A stretch of DNA of 64,000 bases from Deltaproteobacteria bacterium HGW-Deltaproteobacteria-13 (GCA_002840555.1 PHBJ01000012.1:124001-188000), one strand, 5' to 3'. Positions 37,549 to 46,266 are shown, numbered from the stretch's first letter. A program made the numbers and translations. The notes: generated from the letters alone by a model not told the origin.

Positions 37549-37585
37549 TCACTATTCTCCCTTCACTTTTCACTTTGCTCTTCTT
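37549..37585. repeat. GTGAAAA-type heptamer repeat (reverse orientation)
   Basis: CCTTCACTTTTCACTTTGC is the reverse complement of the GTGAAAAGTGAAGG words seen at 4421 and 11073. It lies between the ArsR-type and flavodoxin genes. Confidence 0.6.
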
Positions 37586-37627
37586 TTTATTTTAATGTAT
37601 TATCAATAAAAACCGGTAGAAAATGAT

Positions 37628-38083
37628 ATGGCTAAAATATTAATCGTTTATCATTCCCAGACGGGCAACACAAAAGAGATGGCCGATGCCGTGGCGCTCG
37701 GGGCGCGCGGGATTGAAGGCGTGGAAGTGGTTTTAAAAAAAGCGGCTGATGCCACGCTGGAAGATCTCTTGACAGCCGACGGTCTGGCTGTCGGTACGCC
37801 GGAAAATTTCGGTTACATGTCGGGAATGCTCAAGGATTTCTTTGACCGGACATATTACAAATCCCAGGAAAAGGTTTTTCGCAAACCTTTCGTTGTTTTT
37901 ATCAGTGCGGGTAATGACGGAACTGGAGCGCTCAGAGCAATCGAACGCATTGCTTTAGGCTACAAGTTCAAAACCGTTTATCAGCCGGTTATCGCCAAGG
38001 GTGCGATTACGGAGGACATTATCAATAAATGCGTCGAACTGGGCGCAACAATTGCCGGCGGGTGCCAGATGGGCATCTATTAG
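37628..38083 (+). CDS. Flavodoxin-like protein (WrbA/flavodoxin family)
   Basis: The 151-residue protein has the FMN phosphate loop HSQTGNTKEMAD (residues 9-20), then VGTPENFGYMSGMLKDFFDR and FISAGNDGTGA, typical of flavodoxin_1/FMN_red proteins. It probably carries electrons or reduces quinones using FMN. It is divergent from the ArsR operon. The region 38084-38374 downstream has no convincing gene. Confidence 0.88.
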   Translation: MAKILIVYHSQTGNTKEMADAVALGARGIEGVEVVLKKAADATLEDLLTADGLAVGTPENFGYMSGMLKDFFDRTYYKSQEKVFRKPFVVFISAGNDGTGALRAIERIALGYKFKTVYQPVIAKGAITEDIINKCVELGATIAGGCQMGIY

Positions 38084-38152
38084 CGTTTCCCTATGCCACT
38101 GCGGGTTCACAACAGCGAGTGTGGCAATCATTTTCATCCTTTGGCTTAACGG

Positions 38153-38356
38153 TCAACTTTTTTTACGAGGTTTATTTTTTGCAAACGCCGGGGGAGGCAA
38201 AGGTTTAACGCCGATTTCTTTGTGATAAATATCTAAACCTGTCATTTTGTTATCATTTATTTCTTTGACACACAATAATTCTTCGTGTATTTTTATTTTG
38301 CACAACCTTAGTTTGACGAAAACTTGATCCTGAATCCACCACTGTACGAGTGCCAT
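38153..38356 (-). CDS. Uncertain small ORF, 67 residues
   Basis: An ATG at 38356 opens a 67-residue frame (QVFVKLRLCKIKIHEELLC ... GVKPLPPPAF, ending KPRKKS). Its composition is protein-like but it has no SD and I recognise no family. Its end overlaps a CTTTTTTTACGAGG stretch resembling the terminus of the element at 24871-25018. It may be a relic or chance. Confidence 0.2.
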   Translation of the reverse strand: MALVQWWIQDQVFVKLRLCKIKIHEELLCVKEINDNKMTGLDIYHKEIGVKPLPPPAFAKNKPRKKS

Positions 38357-38374
38357 TGCGTTGAAGGAGGAAAA

Positions 38375-39781
38375 ATGAAAGTGAGAAGTGACGAAGCGAA
38401 GAATAAAACTGAAATTCAGGATACTGCCGGCAGGGGTAAGCGGGTGGAGGAGGAGTTTAAGAAAAGCGAGGAATTCTACCGATTTTTGACAGATCAATCA
38501 ATCATGGGAATGCAGGTTATCCAAGGTGGGCGAATTAAGTATGTAAACCACGCAACAGCTTTAATCACTGGTTACACATCAGAAGAAATAATGAATTGGG
38601 GACCTGACGGGTATCGCATCGTCCTTCACCCTGATGACTTGCCTTATGTCATGGAGCAGGCTCAAAAAAAACAGACAGGCGATCTGAACGTCGTCGCTAA
38701 TTACACATGGCGAATCATAGCCAAATCCGGCGAGATAAAGTGGATAGAATCTTTTTCCAAAACAGCATTATTTGAAGGTTCCCCCGCTGATTTCGTGATG
38801 ATGATCGATATTACCAAACGTAAACAGGCTGAAGAAAAATATCGGAACATATTTGAAAACGCCGAGGAAGGTATTTACCAGTCAACACCCGAAGGAAGAT
38901 TCATCATTGTCAATCAGTCCCTCGCACGGATGCTTGGATACGATTCCCCTGAAGAGATTATATCCAATGTTACCGATATCGCCCGTCAGCTCTATGTCAA
39001 TCCTGAGGACCGCGCAAAGTTCACCGTGCTGCTGGAAAAGCAAAGCCTCACCAGGAACTATGAGGTCTGTTTCTACAAAAAGGATGGCAGCACGATCTGG
39101 GTTTCTCTAACCACTCGTACGGTTCGTAATGAGAAGGGTGAAATTCTATATTATGAGGGGATTGCTGCGGATATTACCGACCGGAAAGAGAGCGTTGAGC
39201 GGCTGAGAAATGCCCTTGGAGGAACCGTCCGGGCGATAGCCTCCATGGTGGAAACAAGAGATCCTTACACGGCGGGTCATCAGCGCCGGGTGTCTGATCT
39301 TGCCCGCGCCATTGCTACGGAAATGGGTCTCCCCGGTGATCGGGTCGAAGGTCTGCGTGTGGCGGCTATAATCCACGATATAGGGAAACTGTCTGTTCCG
39401 GCGGAAATGCTGAGTAAGCCGAGTAAACTGACGAAAATCGAATTCAGTCTCATTAAAACCCATGCTCAATCCGGTTATGATATCCTGAAGGACATCGAAT
39501 TTCCCTGGCCCATCTCGAGGATGGTCATCGAGCATCATGAAAGGATCGATGGTTCAGGATATCCTAACGGTTTAATCGGGGCCAATCTCCTTCTGGAGTC
39601 CCGGATTCTGGCGGTGGCCGATGTGGTGGAAGCCATGGCGTCACACCGTCCTTATCGTGCGGCTTTGGGAATTGAGCCTGCTCTTGAAGAGATCCAAAAA
39701 AATAAGGGAATTCTTTATGATGCCGCTGTAGCCGATGCCTGCGTGAGATTATTCAGACACAAAGGCTACAAGCTTACATAA
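38375..39781 (+). CDS. PAS-PAS-HD-GYP signalling protein (c-di-GMP phosphodiesterase type)
   Basis: The 468-residue protein has two PAS domains (about residues 22-140 and 150-265) and a C-terminal HD-GYP domain with HDIGKLSVP, HAQSGYDIL and HHERIDGSGYPNGL, so all the metal and GYP residues are in place. HD-GYP domains hydrolyse cyclic di-GMP. There is no membrane helix, so sensing is cytoplasmic, through PAS ligands. The start at 38375 has AAGGAGG 4 bases upstream and is preferred over an in-frame one at 38324. Confidence 0.93.
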   Translation: MKVRSDEAKNKTEIQDTAGRGKRVEEEFKKSEEFYRFLTDQSIMGMQVIQGGRIKYVNHATALITGYTSEEIMNWGPDGYRIVLHPDDLPYVMEQAQKKQTGDLNVVANYTWRIIAKSGEIKWIESFSKTALFEGSPADFVMMIDITKRKQAEEKYRNIFENAEEGIYQSTPEGRFIIVNQSLARMLGYDSPEEIISNVTDIARQLYVNPEDRAKFTVLLEKQSLTRNYEVCFYKKDGSTIWVSLTTRTVRNEKGEILYYEGIAADITDRKESVERLRNALGGTVRAIASMVETRDPYTAGHQRRVSDLARAIATEMGLPGDRVEGLRVAAIIHDIGKLSVPAEMLSKPSKLTKIEFSLIKTHAQSGYDILKDIEFPWPISRMVIEHHERIDGSGYPNGLIGANLLLESRILAVADVVEAMASHRPYRAALGIEPALEEIQKNKGILYDAAVADACVRLFRHKGYKLT

Positions 39782-39910
39782 TATGGGGAAATCCATCCCC
39801 GCAAAAAAAACATCTCTGCAAATTACAAAATTTATACCGGGAAAGAGCAAAGCTACGCTAAAAGTGACAGCCAGGTAAAGCAGGGTATTCCTCACACCTG
39901 TCGCCTGAAC

Positions 39911-40354
39911 TCACGACGTGACATTCATGGCCATCAATTTCACGGAATCATTAAATAACACGTAGATGCTTTTGTCCGAAGCAACTTTTTCGACAAACCC
40001 CACCCCGAATTTCGGATGATTGATCACATCCTTGACTTTGTAAGTTTCCTGGACTGAATAATCACGTATGGATGTTCCCTTCGGCATATTGCGGCTTCTG
40101 AGATCCCATTGCTGGGGCGAATCATTAACCGTTCCCTTTGCCGCCGCCGGCTTTTTAGCCCGGTTGACACCCGAAACGCGCGCGGCTGCGGGCTTTTTCG
40201 CGGCAGGCAACGTTCCCCGATATTTGTGTTCCGCACCGCAGGTTTTACATTTTACACGGCTCACCACACCATCCACTTTGAACAACACGACGTGAGCCAG
40301 CTCCAATTTGCATTTTAGACAATAAGCATCAATTTTATCACCGACAGAAATCAC
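39911..40354 (-). CDS. Zinc-ribbon protein with CarD-like C-terminal motif
   Basis: The 147-residue protein starts with GTG behind GAGGAGAT. It has a CxxC...CxxC ribbon (CLKC at 12-15, CKTC at 36-39), a Lys/Ala-rich linker (AAKKPAAARVSG, AKKPAAAKG) and a C-terminal segment DVINHPKFGVGFVEKVA that resembles the RNA-polymerase-interacting fold of CarD-like proteins. Such architecture suggests a nucleic-acid- or polymerase-binding role. No specific function is known to me. Confidence 0.75.
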   Translation of the reverse strand: MISVGDKIDAYCLKCKLELAHVVLFKVDGVVSRVKCKTCGAEHKYRGTLPAAKKPAAARVSGVNRAKKPAAAKGTVNDSPQQWDLRSRNMPKGTSIRDYSVQETYKVKDVINHPKFGVGFVEKVASDKSIYVLFNDSVKLMAMNVTS

Positions 40355-40568
40355 AATTATCTCCTCATTATTTTATTTTTAAAATTCCAATTCCAAAAGC
40401 AACACACCTGGTCTGATCACTGAATCAACTGACAGTAATTCGAGGGTATATGTCGGCATTGATAAGTTGAGCTATTTCGCAAAATTGAAGGGAACATACC
40501 CGTGGTTTGCAGAATACAACTGATGACAACCTATATCAGATTGCCCGAGGATATCCTAATGAAATTTT

Positions 40569-41255
40569 TCAAGATGGCGTCTTTTGGGCTTCCCTTTGCG
40601 CGTCGCGCTCAAAGTCACCGGCCCGGCTCGTTTGATCCTGATGGTTCTTTGCCGCGTCTCCGTAACAGGTGAGAAAGGTTTCGATAATCTTCTCATAAGG
40701 CAGATCCGCAAACGAACCGTGATCGGTAACGTATTCCATGTGACGACGGCCTTCCATATCGAAAGGATGAAAGATCGCGTCGTTCACCCCGTCAAAATCC
40801 AACGGTTTCACCTTGAATTTTTCACACAGGGATAAATTGAAAGTGGGCGTCACCTTGACCCATCGCCCATCGAGAAAAATATCATTGTAGCCGTGGTAAT
40901 AAAACATATCCGTCTGCATCAGCTTTTTGAGCCGCTCCGTTGTCAGATGATTGCGGACATCGGCAAAATGCAGCTTGGAGGGGATGCCTTGCGCGCGCAA
41001 GAGGGCGGTCAGGGCTACAGCCTTGGCTACGCAATAACCATACCCCTGGCGCACAATGGTGCTGGCCTTAAAACCCTCGCGGGAAGGATCGATCCGGTAT
41101 GGATCGTAATAGATTTTATCCCGGACGGCATAATAAAGCTTAACGGCTTTCTCCCGAGGCGTTTTAGCGCCCGCAACAGCATCTCGCGCGAAAGCCTGAA
41201 CCGCAGGCGAATGGCTGTCGATAAATTCTGTCGGTTCTAAATAATCTTTATTCAT
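40569..41255 (-). CDS. Transglutaminase-like cysteine protease-fold protein
   Basis: The 228-residue protein has the Cys site GYGYCVAKAVALTALLRAQGIP, the His site YYHGYNDIFLDGRWVKVTPTFN and the following Asp region, the transglutaminase core triad. Members act as peptidases, amidases or peptide cross-linkers. No signal peptide is seen. The last 25 residues are polar and disordered. SD is weak. The substrate is unknown. Confidence 0.9.
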   Translation of the reverse strand: MNKDYLEPTEFIDSHSPAVQAFARDAVAGAKTPREKAVKLYYAVRDKIYYDPYRIDPSREGFKASTIVRQGYGYCVAKAVALTALLRAQGIPSKLHFADVRNHLTTERLKKLMQTDMFYYHGYNDIFLDGRWVKVTPTFNLSLCEKFKVKPLDFDGVNDAIFHPFDMEGRRHMEYVTDHGSFADLPYEKIIETFLTCYGDAAKNHQDQTSRAGDFERDAQREAQKTPS

Positions 41256-41332
41256 AATATTTCTTTATGTAAATCATAGAGCGCTGTTGCTGATTATCCC
41301 ATAATTCCGATCGTGGCAATCTAAAAGATCAT

Positions 41333-41359
41333 TGTCATTCCCGTGTAGGGGGAATCCGG
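41333..41359. repeat. dRS3-like palindromic repeat, degenerate
   Basis: GTCATTCCC...GGGAATCCGG with a shorter inner stem (CG/GG mismatch). It sits between the transglutaminase and glycosyltransferase genes. Confidence 0.75.
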
Positions 41360-41416
41360 AAAGCTGAGACTGGCAAAGGTTTGCGTGGTTTTCCCAATTA
41401 AAAAGAACCGTTCCCC

Positions 41417-42253
41417 TTATTCCTGGCGTCCCTGGATTTTGAGGATTTCCTCCCGGATTTCCCGGAATTTTAACCCGCTGATAAAGGCGTAAACACCTTT
41501 GATTCTCGTTGACCAATAATATATTTTGCTTTCTTCATATCCGGAACGTGTTTTCAAATTTTGAGATGTTTCATTAATCAAATGATTTTTATAATGATTA
41601 ATTACTTTATCAATTTCGTCATGAGGATTATTGCCCCATATGGCTTTATTAAATTGATTTAACTGAATTAACCAATCCTTTTTTCTTTTTATGGCAACTT
41701 TCTTTATATTTTGTTCTGATAAAAAACACCCTGTATATGGATCACTCATATTTGGAACTATAAAATCTTTAATATTTAAATTTACATTCTTTTTATAAAA
41801 ACATGAAGTTCCCACACCGGGCATGTTGACTTGAGTATTTTCTGATAACTCATCGGGGAAATAATAAACGATTCTATTTTGCCGATAATAATCAGATCTA
41901 AGATTTAAATCAACAATAGACCCATGAACACAACAAACACTTTTATTTTTATATTTTTTCATGTGATCAACCATAACTCGAACATAATCCAAAGGGTATA
42001 AGATGTCATCATCAATTGTAAAATAATAGGAATCATCATCGATGTCATTATAGTTAAAAAATCTAATTTCTGATCCAGCCTTATCAAATTGGTTTACTTG
42101 AATTTTGGGATGATTCGATATTTGGGGTATATTATCGCCACCAACAAGATTAACATATAGTTTATCACATTGTTTTAATATGTTCGGAATGATTAAATTA
42201 AGATTTTCCCGTCTTGGTTGTATGGATGATAAACTGAATATTATTTTTGACAT
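41417..42253 (-). CDS. A+T-rich glycosyltransferase-like protein
   Basis: The 278-residue protein starts MSKIIFSLSSIQPRRENL, has the core YYFTIDDDILYPLDYV, a DDD motif as in GT-A glycosyltransferases that bind metal and nucleotide sugar, and later GTSCFYKKNV and NMSDPYTGCFLSEQN. It is clearly richer in A+T than neighbours, with many AAT/AAA/ATA codons, which suggests horizontal transfer. No other glycan genes are adjacent. The specific sugar is unknown. Confidence 0.75.
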   Translation of the reverse strand: MSKIIFSLSSIQPRRENLNLIIPNILKQCDKLYVNLVGGDNIPQISNHPKIQVNQFDKAGSEIRFFNYNDIDDDSYYFTIDDDILYPLDYVRVMVDHMKKYKNKSVCCVHGSIVDLNLRSDYYRQNRIVYYFPDELSENTQVNMPGVGTSCFYKKNVNLNIKDFIVPNMSDPYTGCFLSEQNIKKVAIKRKKDWLIQLNQFNKAIWGNNPHDEIDKVINHYKNHLINETSQNLKTRSGYEESKIYYWSTRIKGVYAFISGLKFREIREEILKIQGRQE

Positions 42254-42422
42254 TTAATATATTTCACAATTCTTAAAACTGCTTATATCTTATTTCCCAT
42301 AAATCATTCTCGGCATTTTACTTACGCAAGCCTAATTTGCGTCGTTGTAAATGAATAAGCAAAGTAATTAAGATCAGGTCTTGAAAAATAAGTTTTCAGT
42401 CTTAAGTTGAATTCCGCAATCT

Positions 42423-42812
42423 TCACTTCATCTTTTCCAGCATTTCGCCCATCATTTTATGGATCAGGTTGATGGCTTTGAGCGGGCGAATCATGACTTT
42501 AAAGTCGGTGATCTTTCCATCCGCGCCCCAGGTAATCATGTCCACGCCGTTAATGGTGATTCCATCTATCACGGTGGTGAATTCGAGAACGGCATTGTTG
42601 CCCGAAATGACCTCTCTTAAATATTTAAAACTGCCGTTATTAAAAACGTAAAGTGCCGCGGTAAGATAAAGTGTGGTGATGGGCTTTCCCACTTGCGGCG
42701 TATGAACAACCGGGGAATGGAAGACAACATTGTCAGCCAGAATATTGTCTAACCCGGCGACATCTTTCTCTTCAAGCACTTTGTGCCATGCGGCTACGGT
42801 ATTTTCAATCAT
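42423..42812 (-). CDS. SnoaL/NTF2-like protein
   Basis: The 129-residue protein has the cone-shaped NTF2 fold signature (AAWHKVLEEKDVAGLDNILADNVVFHSP, AVLEFTTVIDGITINGVDMITWGADGKITDFKVMIRP). Family members are small isomerases or ligand-binding proteins. GAGGT precedes the ATG. Its upstream region shares a 32-base repeat with the DUF2378-like gene at 42990. Confidence 0.85.
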   Translation of the reverse strand: MIENTVAAWHKVLEEKDVAGLDNILADNVVFHSPVVHTPQVGKPITTLYLTAALYVFNNGSFKYLREVISGNNAVLEFTTVIDGITINGVDMITWGADGKITDFKVMIRPLKAINLIHKMMGEMLEKMK

Positions 42813-42865
42813 CGGTAAACCTCAAAAGGGATGTGGATTTTGTTTGTGAAGGTCGGGCGTTATTT

Positions 42866-42897
42866 ATGCAAATTATTGAAAGTAATGCAAGGGGAAA
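42866..42897. repeat. 32-base direct repeat, copy 1 (promoter-like)
   Basis: ATGCAAATTATTGAAAGTAA and the next 12 bases recur at 43586-43617 with one mismatch. On the minus strand the sequence contains TTGCAT followed by an A/T-rich -10-like box about 17-18 bases on. It lies upstream of the NTF2-like gene. Confidence 0.8.
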
Positions 42898-42989
42898 CAG
42901 GGGAATGGTAAATAGTAAAAGGAAAGATGTTTCCTTGCGGTTCGACATGGCAATTTAAAAAACTATTAATGGCGCATTATATATTTTTG

Positions 42990-43550
42990 CTAAGAGTCTT
43001 TTAGTTCAAGCTGGAAATAAAGATCATCATCACCCGATGCAACACTCCTGATTCGTTTCACAACATTTTTCTTTCCGAAAACTTTGAGTGCCTGCTGATT
43101 AAAACCCATGACCAGGTTCTCGAAATAAATATGTTTAACATCAATTCCTGTGACTTTGAGATGTGCAACGTTGTTCTCGAACTTAGAGGTAAAAGTTCCT
43201 CCGTCAAAATAGGTCGACCAGATCTTAGGCATGCTCAACTCGACGAATTGCTTTATATCCTTTGTGAGCAGATAAGAACTGTATGGGCCCCCGGGCGACA
43301 GTGTAGATTTGGCGCCGGCCTTTCCAAACATCGAGTACTGCGTTTTGTCATTATTGAAGAATTCCTTGCACAACTCATCAAAAAAAATAATTATTTTTTC
43401 CACAGGAATGAGGGTAATAGACATAATCATATTGCTGAAAAATGGATCCTTTGCTACCAGTTTGTCGTTAAATGAATTCCAGCCTTTCTCACCGAAAGCT
43501 TCGTTAATAATAGCCTTTGTTGTAACATAGCTAGAGCCTTTTATATTCAT
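42990..43550 (-). CDS. DUF2378-like (TIGR02265-type) protein, copy 1
   Basis: The 186-residue protein starts KGSSYVTTKAIINEAFGEKGWNSF and continues with LSPGGPYSSYLLTKDIKQF and IWSTYFDGGTFTSKFE. It is a paralog of the gene at 45015 over its full length, with identical LKDS ends. The N-terminus resembles the DUF2378/TIGR02265 family described from Myxococcales, function unknown; the call is tentative. GAGGGGGAT precedes the ATG at 43550, preferred over a TTG at 43565 that lies within the SD. Confidence 0.75.
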   Translation of the reverse strand: MNIKGSSYVTTKAIINEAFGEKGWNSFNDKLVAKDPFFSNMIMSITLIPVEKIIIFFDELCKEFFNNDKTQYSMFGKAGAKSTLSPGGPYSSYLLTKDIKQFVELSMPKIWSTYFDGGTFTSKFENNVAHLKVTGIDVKHIYFENLVMGFNQQALKVFGKKNVVKRIRSVASGDDDLYFQLELKDS

Positions 43551-43585
43551 ATTGATCCCCCTCAATAAGGTTTACATGAATTAAT

Positions 43586-43617
43586 ATGCAAATTATTGAA
43601 AGTAATGCAAGAGGAAA
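43586..43617. repeat. 32-base direct repeat, copy 2 (promoter-like)
   Basis: A near-identical copy of 42866-42897, upstream of the DUF2378-like gene. TTGCAT on the minus strand is followed at 18 bases by TATTAA. The two copies bracket the gene. Confidence 0.8.
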
Positions 43618-43712
43618 GTAAAAAGTTCTAAGTTCTATGTTCAACGTTCCAGGTTAAGAAAAAACAGATTTAAGATTTAAGTGAAAAGCGAATGGTGAAG
43701 AGTGAAGAGGGG
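43618..43712. repeat. GTTCTA/TTAAG/GTGAAGA heptamer-type repeat block
   Basis: Words AGTTCTA, AGTTCTAT, GTTCAACG, TTAAGATTTAAG and GTGAAGAGTGAAGAG follow one another in the gap between the DUF2378-like gene and the MFS transporter. They have the same vocabulary as 11073-11250. Confidence 0.75.
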
Positions 43713-43717
43713 ATGGA

Positions 43718-45010
43718 CTAATCTTTGTTATCTGCAACTTTGGGGAGGAGGAAGCCCAGCAGGACCATCACGATATTGGCAAGTCCAAGCCACATCAAGG
43801 CCTTTGAGGCGTTGTGCCCAAGGCGTACGTAGAGTTCGCCCACGATGCTGGGCACCGTACCGCCAAGACACCACGCCCAGCCCATCAGGATCGCCGATAC
43901 GATGCTCACATTTTCCCGCGGCGCTATCCGTTGGCCGAATGCGACGCCCAGCGGATTTACCGTTCCTAAAAACGCCCCGCCCACGATACAAAGCACGATG
44001 AACGCCGGTACGGGCACTGTCAGGCGAACGAGGGCATGGTAGCTGACGGCCGACATAATCATCATCGCAATCAGCGTCCTGCGCCGTCCAATGCGGTCTG
44101 CCAGATGACCCATCGGCACCATGAACATCGTAGCGCCGATGATGATCAGACCGAACGCCCCGCCCTGTCCGATCCAGGCCGGGTAGCCTTTCTCGTGGGC
44201 GAATTCCGGCAGGAGGAAGAAAAGTCCGCTGTTCACGCCGGCCGAAATCGCCAGGATCAGAAACAGCACCAGGATCGGTCCTGCCACCGGACGCAGGGAT
44301 TTAAGCGATGCGATGACGGATATTCTTCTTAAGAGCGATACTTCCGCCGGACGGCACCATTTCCAGATGATTGCCCAGAGGATCGCCGCCGGAATGAGAA
44401 GGATTTCGGTGTGATGACCGAAGCTGTTGTAAACGGTGCGAAACCCGATCTGGCTGAGACCGAAGCCGATGCTGCCGACGGCAATAAAAACGGCGAGGAA
44501 CGTCGAACCGCGCCGGGCGGAGAAGGTGCCCGCCAGGCCCGCTCCGGCCGGGTGGAACATGTCCTGCCCGAGACGGCCGGCGGCAAGGATGATGAACATG
44601 ACAAGGTAAAAGCCGCTCAATCCGAAGAGGGCCGGCAGCAGACGGTCCAGCGTTGCCTGATAATCGGTAAGCGGGCCGAGCAGCAAAGCGAACGAGGTGA
44701 GCAGTGTACCCAGCAGGATGACGCGCCGCGGGCCGAAGCGGTCGGCGAGTGAACCGAACAGCGGCTGAAGCGCTGTTCCGCTCATGGCGATGACCGTGGC
44801 GATCCATCCGGCTTTGGCGACATCCAGACCGGCAAGTGTCTTGTAAACCGGCCAGACGCTCATACCCATGAAATCAGCCATGACGTGCGCGACAACAACG
44901 GCGATAAACGTGCCGGCCGTCAGACGCGCTGCATCGGCCTCTGAAGATCCGCGGCCGGAAGGTGCACTCCCCAATTTGCTTTCATCTTTTACGGGCCGGA
45001 TCGATGTCAT
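43718..45010 (-). CDS. MFS transporter, fosmidomycin-resistance (Fsr) type
   Basis: The 430-residue protein has twelve predicted helices and the Fsr-like start (VAHVMADFMGMSVWPVYKTL) and MFS motif (GSLADRFGPRRVILLG). It is a proton-driven exporter of small drugs or metabolites. It is visibly richer in G+C than flanking genes, with many GCC/GGC codons, which suggests recent acquisition. The ATG follows the stop of the DUF2378-like gene by 4 bases, so the two are co-translated. The substrate is unknown. Confidence 0.9.
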   Translation of the reverse strand: MTSIRPVKDESKLGSAPSGRGSSEADAARLTAGTFIAVVVAHVMADFMGMSVWPVYKTLAGLDVAKAGWIATVIAMSGTALQPLFGSLADRFGPRRVILLGTLLTSFALLLGPLTDYQATLDRLLPALFGLSGFYLVMFIILAAGRLGQDMFHPAGAGLAGTFSARRGSTFLAVFIAVGSIGFGLSQIGFRTVYNSFGHHTEILLIPAAILWAIIWKWCRPAEVSLLRRISVIASLKSLRPVAGPILVLFLILAISAGVNSGLFFLLPEFAHEKGYPAWIGQGGAFGLIIIGATMFMVPMGHLADRIGRRRTLIAMMIMSAVSYHALVRLTVPVPAFIVLCIVGGAFLGTVNPLGVAFGQRIAPRENVSIVSAILMGWAWCLGGTVPSIVGELYVRLGHNASKALMWLGLANIVMVLLGFLLPKVADNKD

Positions 45011-45014
45011 GGGG

Positions 45015-45581
45015 TCAAGAATCTTTTAGTTCAAACTGGTAATAAATATCATCATCGCCGGCGGTGAGACTTCTGACCATGGTCGCAGCGGATTTCTTTC
45101 CGAAAACTTTGAGGGCCTGCTTAAAGTAACCCATAAGAAGTTTTTCATAGTAGACATGTTTGATGGGAAATCCTGAGATTTTGATATGAGCTATGTTATT
45201 TTCGAACTTTGCGGTAACCGAACCTCCATCAAAATAGGTTGACCATATCTTCGGTAGTCCCGATTCGATGAATTGTTTTATATCCTTTATGAGCATTAAA
45301 GACTGATAAGGACCTCCCGGCGATAGGGCATGTTTGGCGCCTATCATCCCAAACATCACATAGGATGCATTTTTGTCGCCGTTAAAGCATTCATCAATCA
45401 GCTCGTCAAACAAAAGGATGCATTTCTCCATAGGCATGAGTGTTATGGACATTATAACTGTGTCTTTGAAATATTTGTCTTTCGCTGCCAGTCGGGCCAT
45501 AAATTTATTCCAGCGTTCCGGACCGAAAGCTTCGGTAACTGTGGCCTTTGTTGTAACAAAAAAGGTGCCTTTTACGTTCAT
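45015..45581 (-). CDS. DUF2378-like (TIGR02265-type) protein, copy 2
   Basis: The 188-residue protein is the paralog of the gene at 42990 (KGTFFVTTKATVTEAFGPERW, LSPGGPYQSLMLIKDIKQF, IWSTYFDGGSVTAKFE). The stretch FGPERW..F..RL is close to the DUF2378 start known from Myxococcales. A promoter-like TTGCAT-16-TATAAT lies upstream (about 45627-45655). It is coupled to the MFS transporter. A sensor or regulator for the transporter is conceivable but unproven. Confidence 0.75.
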   Translation of the reverse strand: MNVKGTFFVTTKATVTEAFGPERWNKFMARLAAKDKYFKDTVIMSITLMPMEKCILLFDELIDECFNGDKNASYVMFGMIGAKHALSPGGPYQSLMLIKDIKQFIESGLPKIWSTYFDGGSVTAKFENNIAHIKISGFPIKHVYYEKLLMGYFKQALKVFGKKSAATMVRSLTAGDDDIYYQFELKDS

Positions 45582-45626
45582 GTAAAAACCTCCCGGGAAT
45601 GTTTTGTCTGCGGCATTAAATTTCGG

Positions 45627-45655
45627 ACAGATTATACTCTGAGCGTATCGATATG
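45627..45655 (-). promoter_or_regulatory. Candidate promoter for the DUF2378-like/MFS pair
   Basis: On the minus strand TTGCAT is followed after 16 bases by a perfect TATAAT, about 50 bases before the ATG. The TTGCAT word is shared with the two 32-base repeats at 42866 and 43586. Confidence 0.6.
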
Positions 45656-45699
45656 CAAATACTTATTTTATTCGCAGGGGGAAATGGTGGACGGTGAAT

Positions 45700-45822
45700 T
45701 GAAAAGATAGTTCTAGGTTCAATGTTCTATGTTCTATGTTAAAAGATCAGGAGATTAGGCTGAAGACCGAAGTGAAAAAGGACAAGGGGTAAGGGAAAAG
45801 GTGAAAAGTGAATGGAGAAGGG
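45700..45822. repeat. GTTCTA/GTGAAAA heptamer-type repeat block
   Basis: AGTTCTAGGTTCAATGTTCT and further GTTCTAT words, then GGTGAAAAGTGAATGG, fill the gap between the DUF2378-like gene and hypA. No gene is present in 45582-45825. Confidence 0.75.
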
Positions 45823-45825
45823 AGG

Positions 45826-46167
45826 TCAGCAGGCGATGATTTCTTTGATCATAAACTCTTTTCCGCTTAATATTTCCCGGTCTTGACTTCCGCATCTCGG
45901 ACATCGGTTATTATTCTCGATGAGATTAAAAACCTTATTACAATTTTTACAGATCGCATTGCCCGGCATGATCTCAATTTTTAATTTCGTTTCCTGCAGT
46001 AACGTGCCGTCGACCGCAGCCGGGTAGCACGCTTCAACATATTTCGGAATCATCGATGAGAGCTCGCCGATCTGGAGGACTAAAGTATCGATCTTTGTCA
46101 CTCCGTTTTTTTTCGCGAAGTCTTCAACCGTTTTAATGACTTCAATCACAACCCCTAATTCGTGCAA
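45826..46167 (-). CDS. hypA: Hydrogenase nickel-insertion protein HypA
   Basis: The 113-residue protein starts MHELGVVIEVI (the N-terminal His binds nickel) and has the zinc site CKNC...CPRCGS. HypA delivers nickel to [NiFe]-hydrogenase together with HypB. GGAGGTGAG precedes the ATG. The hypB gene lies 2.8 kb away in the same operon, separated by a large oxidoreductase. No hydrogenase structural genes or hypC/D/E/F are in the window. Confidence 0.95.
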   Translation of the reverse strand: MHELGVVIEVIKTVEDFAKKNGVTKIDTLVLQIGELSSMIPKYVEACYPAAVDGTLLQETKLKIEIMPGNAICKNCNKVFNLIENNNRCPRCGSQDREILSGKEFMIKEIIAC

Positions 46168-46266
46168 GGGAACTCACCTCCCTCAGGAGAAGTTTAAAGA
46201 CCGGAGGAACGGTTGTCCCGCCGGTCTTTAATTTCGTACAATATGTCAATTTCTCGGGATCACTTT

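Noticed and set aside
38155-38175. CTTTTTTTACGAGG near 38160, resembling one end of the palindromic element at 24871-25018
   Set aside because: Only one short end matches, no inverted partner lies within a few hundred bases, and it overlaps a possible small ORF. Not enough to call a second element.
40385-40519. Plus-strand open stretch ending VYVGIDKLSYFAKLKGTY and a few more residues before a stop, in the gap between the zinc-ribbon and transglutaminase genes
   Set aside because: It has no start codon or SD, is bounded by a stop upstream, and I recognise no family. It may be a relic of a lost gene but could equally be chance.
41274-41516. Minus-strand ORF of 80 codons (with NPGGNPQNPGTPG)
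   Set aside because: It overlaps the 3' end of the glycosyltransferase in another frame and runs through a dRS3-like palindrome; the composition reflects the repeat, not a protein.
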